Shown here piece after piece: positions 60,841-64,000 of a DNA stretch of 64,000 nt. A program made the translations under genes and the position numbers. Origin of the DNA: Noviherbaspirillum soli (GTDB lineage: Bacteria > Pseudomonadota > Gammaproteobacteria > Burkholderiales > Burkholderiaceae_D); contig NZ_JACYOX010000004.1 of the NCBI RefSeq assembly GCF_015352955.1, positions 145,256-209,255 on the forward strand, read 5' to 3'. Below the pieces are notes generated by a model. It saw only the letters and a list, made by a program, of their open reading frames with translations, was not told where the DNA came from and made no database searches. Positions within the stretch are counted from its first letter, which is position 1; each line of letters opens with the position of its first letter.

Positions 60841-61968
60841 ATGATTTTTCAACGCGCTCTACGTCGCGAACTGATCAGCTCCGCCGGCGCCGTCTTCACC
60901 ACCCTGTTCTCGATCACCATCACCGTCATGCTCATTCGCATCCTCGGCCAGGCTGCCGGCGGCAAGGTCGCGTCCCAGGATGTGGTGGCTCTGCTCGGAT
61001 TCGCGGCGCTGAACTACCTGCCCGTGATCCTGATCCTGACCGGCTTCATTTCCGTGCTGCTGGTGCTGACGCGCACCTACCAGGATTCCGAGATGGTGGT
61101 CTGGTTCGCCTCCGGCATGAGCCTGACCGCCTGGATCAGGCCGGTGCTGACCGTGGCGCTGCCGCTGGTGCTGGTGGTGGCGATGCTGAGCCTGGCGGTC
61201 ACGCCCTGGGCCAATCGCCAGAGCACCGAGTTCCGCAAGCGCTTCGAGCAGCGCGAGGACATATCCCGGGTGTCGCCCGGGCGCTTCCAGGAGTCTTCCT
61301 CGGCCGACCGGGTATTCTTTGTCGAAGGCGTGGCCGATGATGTGAGCAACGTGAAGAACGTCTTCATCAGCAGCATGCGCAACGGCAAGTCCAGCGTGAT
61401 CGTGGCGGCCGAGGGGCGTACCGAAATCGATGCGAACGGCGACAAGTTCCTGGTGCTGAACGATGGTCGCCGCTACGATGGCACGCCTTCGGAACCGGAA
61501 TTCCAGCTGATGCAGTTCGAACGCTACGGCGTGCTGATCGCCAACAGCAACCAGGTGGACGCAGGCGACAATTCGGCGCGTGCGCTGCCGCTGGGCGACC
61601 TGATTGCCAATCCCACCAACCAGAACCGCGGCGAGATCCTGTGGCGCATCGCCTTGCCCATCATGGGCGTGGTGCTGATGCTGCTCGCGATTCCGCTGGG
61701 CTTCGTCAATCCGCGCGGCGGCCGTTCGGCCAACCTGCTGCTGGCGCTTCTGGTCTTCATCGTCTACAGCAACATGGTCAGCGTGATGCAGGCCGCGGTG
61801 GCGCAGGGCAAGCTGGCGCTGATGGTGAGCTGGTGGCCGCTGCATCTGCTTGGCGCGCTGCTGGTGGCGTTTTTCTTTTCCTGGCGCATCCTGATGAATA
61901 GCCGCCATCATCCGCTGGCCTACTGGAACGCCTTCAAGCGCATGGTTTTCTACAGGCGCACCGCATGA
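60841..61968 (+). CDS. lptF: LPS export ABC transporter permease LptF
   Basis: 375-residue inner-membrane subunit of the LptB2FG complex that extracts lipopolysaccharide for transport to the outer membrane. It starts MIFQRALRRELISSAGAVFTT, has three N-terminal and three C-terminal transmembrane helices and a periplasmic beta-jellyroll between (about 125-265). No Shine-Dalgarno precedes the ATG and the -10 box is only five bases away, suggesting a leaderless message. It overlaps lptG by 4 bases. Confidence 0.95.
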   Translation: MIFQRALRRELISSAGAVFTTLFSITITVMLIRILGQAAGGKVASQDVVALLGFAALNYLPVILILTGFISVLLVLTRTYQDSEMVVWFASGMSLTAWIRPVLTVALPLVLVVAMLSLAVTPWANRQSTEFRKRFEQREDISRVSPGRFQESSSADRVFFVEGVADDVSNVKNVFISSMRNGKSSVIVAAEGRTEIDANGDKFLVLNDGRRYDGTPSEPEFQLMQFERYGVLIANSNQVDAGDNSARALPLGDLIANPTNQNRGEILWRIALPIMGVVLMLLAIPLGFVNPRGGRSANLLLALLVFIVYSNMVSVMQAAVAQGKLALMVSWWPLHLLGALLVAFFFSWRILMNSRHHPLAYWNAFKRMVFYRRTA

Positions 61969-63113
61969 AGATACTGCAACGCTACCTGGCCGGCGAGATC
62001 ATACGCGCCAGCGTCTTCGTGCTGGCAGCCTTCCTTGCGCTGTTTGCCTTCTTCGATGTGATGAGCGAATTGCAGTCGGTTGGCTCCGGCGGCTACAAGC
62101 TGCAGCACGCCTTCCTGTTCGTGCTGATGGGCATGCCCGGCTATGCCTATGAACTGATGCCGATCGCCGCGCTGATCGGCACCATCTATGTGCTGGCCCA
62201 GCTGGCTTCCCGTTCCGAATTCACCATCATGCGGGTATCCGGGCTTTCCACGCGCCAGGCGGCTGCCATGCTGGCCAAGATAGGCGTGCTGTTCGCGCTG
62301 CTGACCTTTGTCTTTGGCGAGTACGTGGCGCCGAAGTCGACCGAGCTCGGGCAGAAACTCAAGCTTGGCTTCAAGGGCGCCGCGGTATCGCAGGAATTCC
62401 GTTCCGGCCTGTGGGCCAAGGACGTCATACGCGACAACGGCGTATCCGGCAATGTGATCGGCACCCGCTTCCTGAACGTGCGGGAAATGCGGCCCACCGG
62501 CGAGTTGCTGAATCTGCGCATCTATGAATTCGACCGCGGCTTCCATCTGGTCAATTACATCATCGCCGACCGCGCCGATTATTCCGGCAACAATACCTGG
62601 ACCATGCAGAAGGTCACCGAAAGCCGCTTCCCCGAAGCCGCGACCCGCAACGGCACGCGGGTGCTGGACCTGAGCACTGCGGTGTCGACCACACAGCGCG
62701 AGAGGATGCCGCTGGTTTCGGAAATCACGCCATCGATTCTTTCCGTGCTGTTCGCCGACCCGGAGCGCATGTCCGCGGCCGACCTGGCGCTGTACAGCAA
62801 GCACCTGGCAGAGAACAAGCAGCGCACCGAGCGTTATGAGATTGCGTACTGGCGCAAGCTGAGCTATCCCTTTGCCGTGTTCGTGATGATGGCAGTGGCG
62901 CTGCCTTTTGCCTATCTGCATTTCCGCGCAGGCGGCGTCAGCCTGAAGATCTTTGCCGGCATCATGATCGGCGTAAGCTTCCAGCTGATCAACCGGCTGT
63001 TCTCTCATATCGGCATGCTCAACACCTGGCCACCGTTCGCCACCGCGGTATTGCCCAGCGTGCTGTTCCTGCTTGCCGCATTGCTGACCCTGAAGTGGAT
63101 TGAAAGGCGTTAA
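61965..63113 (+). CDS. lptG: LPS export ABC transporter permease LptG
   Basis: 382-residue second permease of LptB2FG. The start MKILQRYLAGEIIRASVFVLAAF and the segment YELMPIAALIGTIYVLAQLASRSEFTIMR are typical. Six transmembrane helices flank a periplasmic domain as in LptF. The ATG overlaps the lptF stop (ATGA), and the stop TAA is directly followed by the ATG of the next gene. Confidence 0.95.
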   Translation: MKILQRYLAGEIIRASVFVLAAFLALFAFFDVMSELQSVGSGGYKLQHAFLFVLMGMPGYAYELMPIAALIGTIYVLAQLASRSEFTIMRVSGLSTRQAAAMLAKIGVLFALLTFVFGEYVAPKSTELGQKLKLGFKGAAVSQEFRSGLWAKDVIRDNGVSGNVIGTRFLNVREMRPTGELLNLRIYEFDRGFHLVNYIIADRADYSGNNTWTMQKVTESRFPEAATRNGTRVLDLSTAVSTTQRERMPLVSEITPSILSVLFADPERMSAADLALYSKHLAENKQRTERYEIAYWRKLSYPFAVFVMMAVALPFAYLHFRAGGVSLKIFAGIMIGVSFQLINRLFSHIGMLNTWPPFATAVLPSVLFLLAALLTLKWIERR

Positions 63114-63488
63114 ATGAAAAATGCACTGGTTCTGTTTGCCCACGGCGCACGCGATCCGCGCTGGGCCGTGCCGTTTGAAAAGCTGCGCGACATCGCCCGC
63201 ACCCGGTTGCCCGACACCGAGGTGTCGCTGGCTTTCCTGGAATTGATGTCGCCGCGCCTACCGGAAGTCGTGGCCAGGCTGGCGGGCGAAGGCTGTACCA
63301 GGGTGTCGGTGGTGCCGGTTTTTCTGGGGCAGGGCGGCCATGTGCTGCGCGACCTGCCGCTGCTGATCGATGAGCTGCGCAGCAATCATCCAGGGCTGGA
63401 GATCAACGTGGCTGCCGCGGTGGGGGAAGACAGCGAGGTGCTGGGGGCGATTGCGCGCTATTGCGTGGCGGCGGTTGACAGGGGTTAA
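63114..63488 (+). CDS. Short CbiX/SirB-type chelatase domain protein
   Basis: 124-residue single-domain member of the CbiX/sirohydrochlorin chelatase family. Metal-binding histidines are visible in LFAHGARDPRW (His10) and GQGGHVLRDLP (His76). Small CbiX proteins act as homodimers that insert cobalt, nickel or iron into sirohydrochlorin. The ATG directly follows the lptG TAA, so the gene is read through from lptFG; no tetrapyrrole gene is nearby. The exact metal cannot be told. Confidence 0.85.
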   Translation: MKNALVLFAHGARDPRWAVPFEKLRDIARTRLPDTEVSLAFLELMSPRLPEVVARLAGEGCTRVSVVPVFLGQGGHVLRDLPLLIDELRSNHPGLEINVAAAVGEDSEVLGAIARYCVAAVDRG

Positions 63489-63563
63489 AGGGGATTTTGA
63501 GGTCGGCCGCTGGCCTCGCCGGGGCAGGGTGGAGGCGTGGCTTTAGGGGCAAGCTGGAATGCC

Positions 63564-63587
63564 GTTGCAGTTGCAGTTGCAGTTGCA
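63564..63587 (+). repeat. Hexamer microsatellite (GTTGCA) x4
   Basis: Four perfect copies of GTTGCA in the intergenic region downstream of the CbiX-like gene; no gene covers it. Confidence 0.85.
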
Positions 63588-63649
63588 GTGAAGTCCCGTT
63601 GAGCGCGCCGTGACGGCGATGCCTGAAGCGGAAAAGGTGCGGCGTCTGT

Positions 63650-63778
63650 CTGAGCGCAGCGCAGCGGAGCGAGTTTAGCCGCGCTCCGCTTCAGGCGTCG
63701 ACGGCACGGGGACCCTCGCGCAGCGAGGGCGCGATCACCGGGTCGCCTTTTTTTGCCTACTTTTTTTGGCGAACGGTA
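63650..63778. repeat. Dispersed GC-rich intergenic repeat ending in T-rich blocks
   Basis: GC-rich sequence with a CCCTCGC/GCGAGGG hairpin (about 63712-63730), then GATCACCGGGTCGCC and two T-rich blocks (TTTTTTTGCCTAC, TTTTTTTGGCG). This resembles a dispersed intergenic repeat often seen in Burkholderiales and Xanthomonadales; it breaks off where the insertion sequence begins. Confidence 0.5.
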
Positions 63779-63806
63779 TGTGTCAAGGTAGTTGTCGCCA
63801 AATTAG
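63779..63806. mobile_element. Terminal end of an insertion sequence
   Basis: The stretch TGTGTCAAGGTAGTTGTCGCCA (starting 63779-63781) directly follows the interrupted dispersed repeat and lies 25 bases outside the transposase stop. A TG start is typical of IS3-family ends. The other end lies beyond the window, so size and target duplication cannot be checked. Confidence 0.5.
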
Positions 63807-64000
63807 TCATGCAGCACGTGGCATCGCGGCCGGCAAAGCCTCCTTTCGTTCGGGGTTCAGATACACCACCTCTTCAAGATCCCAATGGCGCACGGCGCCT
63901 GCCCAGCGCTGCGGCTTGGCGGCCCGGGCGGCTTGATAGACCGCCTTGCGATGGGCCAGCAGCTGGTCCGCCTGGCCACGATGACGCTGATCCGGCGTCA
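63807..64000 (-). CDS. Transposase with DDE integrase core, C-terminal fragment
   Basis: The minus strand is open from the right edge to TGA at 63807-63809 and encodes at least 64 residues. The visible end includes RHRGQADQLLAHRKAVYQAA, PQRWAGAVRHWDLEEVVYLN and PERKEALPAAMPRAA, which matches the C-terminus of integrase-core transposases of IS3-like elements common in Burkholderiales (arm with RW.G..R.W and LNPE). The catalytic DDE residues are outside the window. The family assignment is tentative. Confidence 0.7.
   Translation of the reverse strand, partial: TPDQRHRGQADQLLAHRKAVYQAARAAKPQRWAGAVRHWDLEEVVYLNPERKEALPAAMPRAA

Noticed and set aside
58437..61340. 967-codon plus-strand frame spanning xth, pepA and the start of lptF
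   Set aside because: Runs antisense to two conserved genes and crosses their terminator and promoter; no domain recognised.

Overview
The window looks like chromosomal DNA of a betaproteobacterium of the order Burkholderiales, most likely Oxalobacteraceae (Herbaspirillum, Noviherbaspirillum or Massilia type). This is an inference from the high GC content, the msrB-yciB-bolA-ppiC order, the divergent pepA / lptFG pair, an intracellular PHA depolymerase, ImuA-ImuB-DnaE2 and a LivHMGFK-type importer beside acyl-CoA genes. No tRNA, rRNA, CRISPR array, plasmid or phage module was seen.

Layout. 1-2926: the end of an RND efflux pump gene and its TolC-like outer membrane partner. 3417-7123: an ACS-type MFS transporter, a CYP152-type fatty acid peroxygenase and a stress-type short-chain dehydrogenase. 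7138-8245: a RES/Xre toxin-antitoxin pair. 8487-15822: purL, an ankyrin protein, then the minus-strand run msrB-yciB-bolA-ppiC. 15844-19664: selO and a Crp/Fnr regulator facing a class II aldolase and an HD-domain protein.

19775-29151 is a coherent fatty-acid or organic-acid region: an acyl-CoA ligase, a five-gene ABC importer (livHMGFK-like) and a FadJ-like hydratase/dehydrogenase. Similar palindromes lie upstream of the first and last of these genes, suggesting one shared repressor. 29408-33752 holds a ferredoxin-NADP reductase, serA, a phospholipase D-type lipoprotein and a DUF924 protein. 33912-39124 is a signalling pair: a REC-GGDEF-EAL protein and a soluble poly-HAMP hybrid histidine kinase.

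39278-42366 is an islet of lower apparent GC with four small or unfamiliar genes, one of which resembles type III secretion chaperones of the CesT/Tir class. A second CesT-like gene (51637) sits directly before a protein (52169) with a disordered Ser/Pro-rich N-terminus, an amidohydrolase fold and a poly-threonine tail. These two loci are the most likely undescribed biology here: orphan chaperone/effector sets with no secretion apparatus in view. Between them lie the LexA-controlled imuA-imuB-dnaE2 mutasome, a 159-bp MITE-like element and a cheZ-cheA-Hpt mini-operon.

53782-63488 is mostly housekeeping: GST, PHA depolymerase, small stress proteins, dienelactone hydrolase, a PNPOx-like protein, xth, pepA, lptF-lptG and a short CbiX. 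The right end holds a dispersed repeat cut by the 3' end of an insertion sequence whose transposase runs off the window.

Three REPIN-like pairs of GTAG-headed palindromes (2998-3152, 13462-13593, 29256-29370) are scattered in intergenic gaps.
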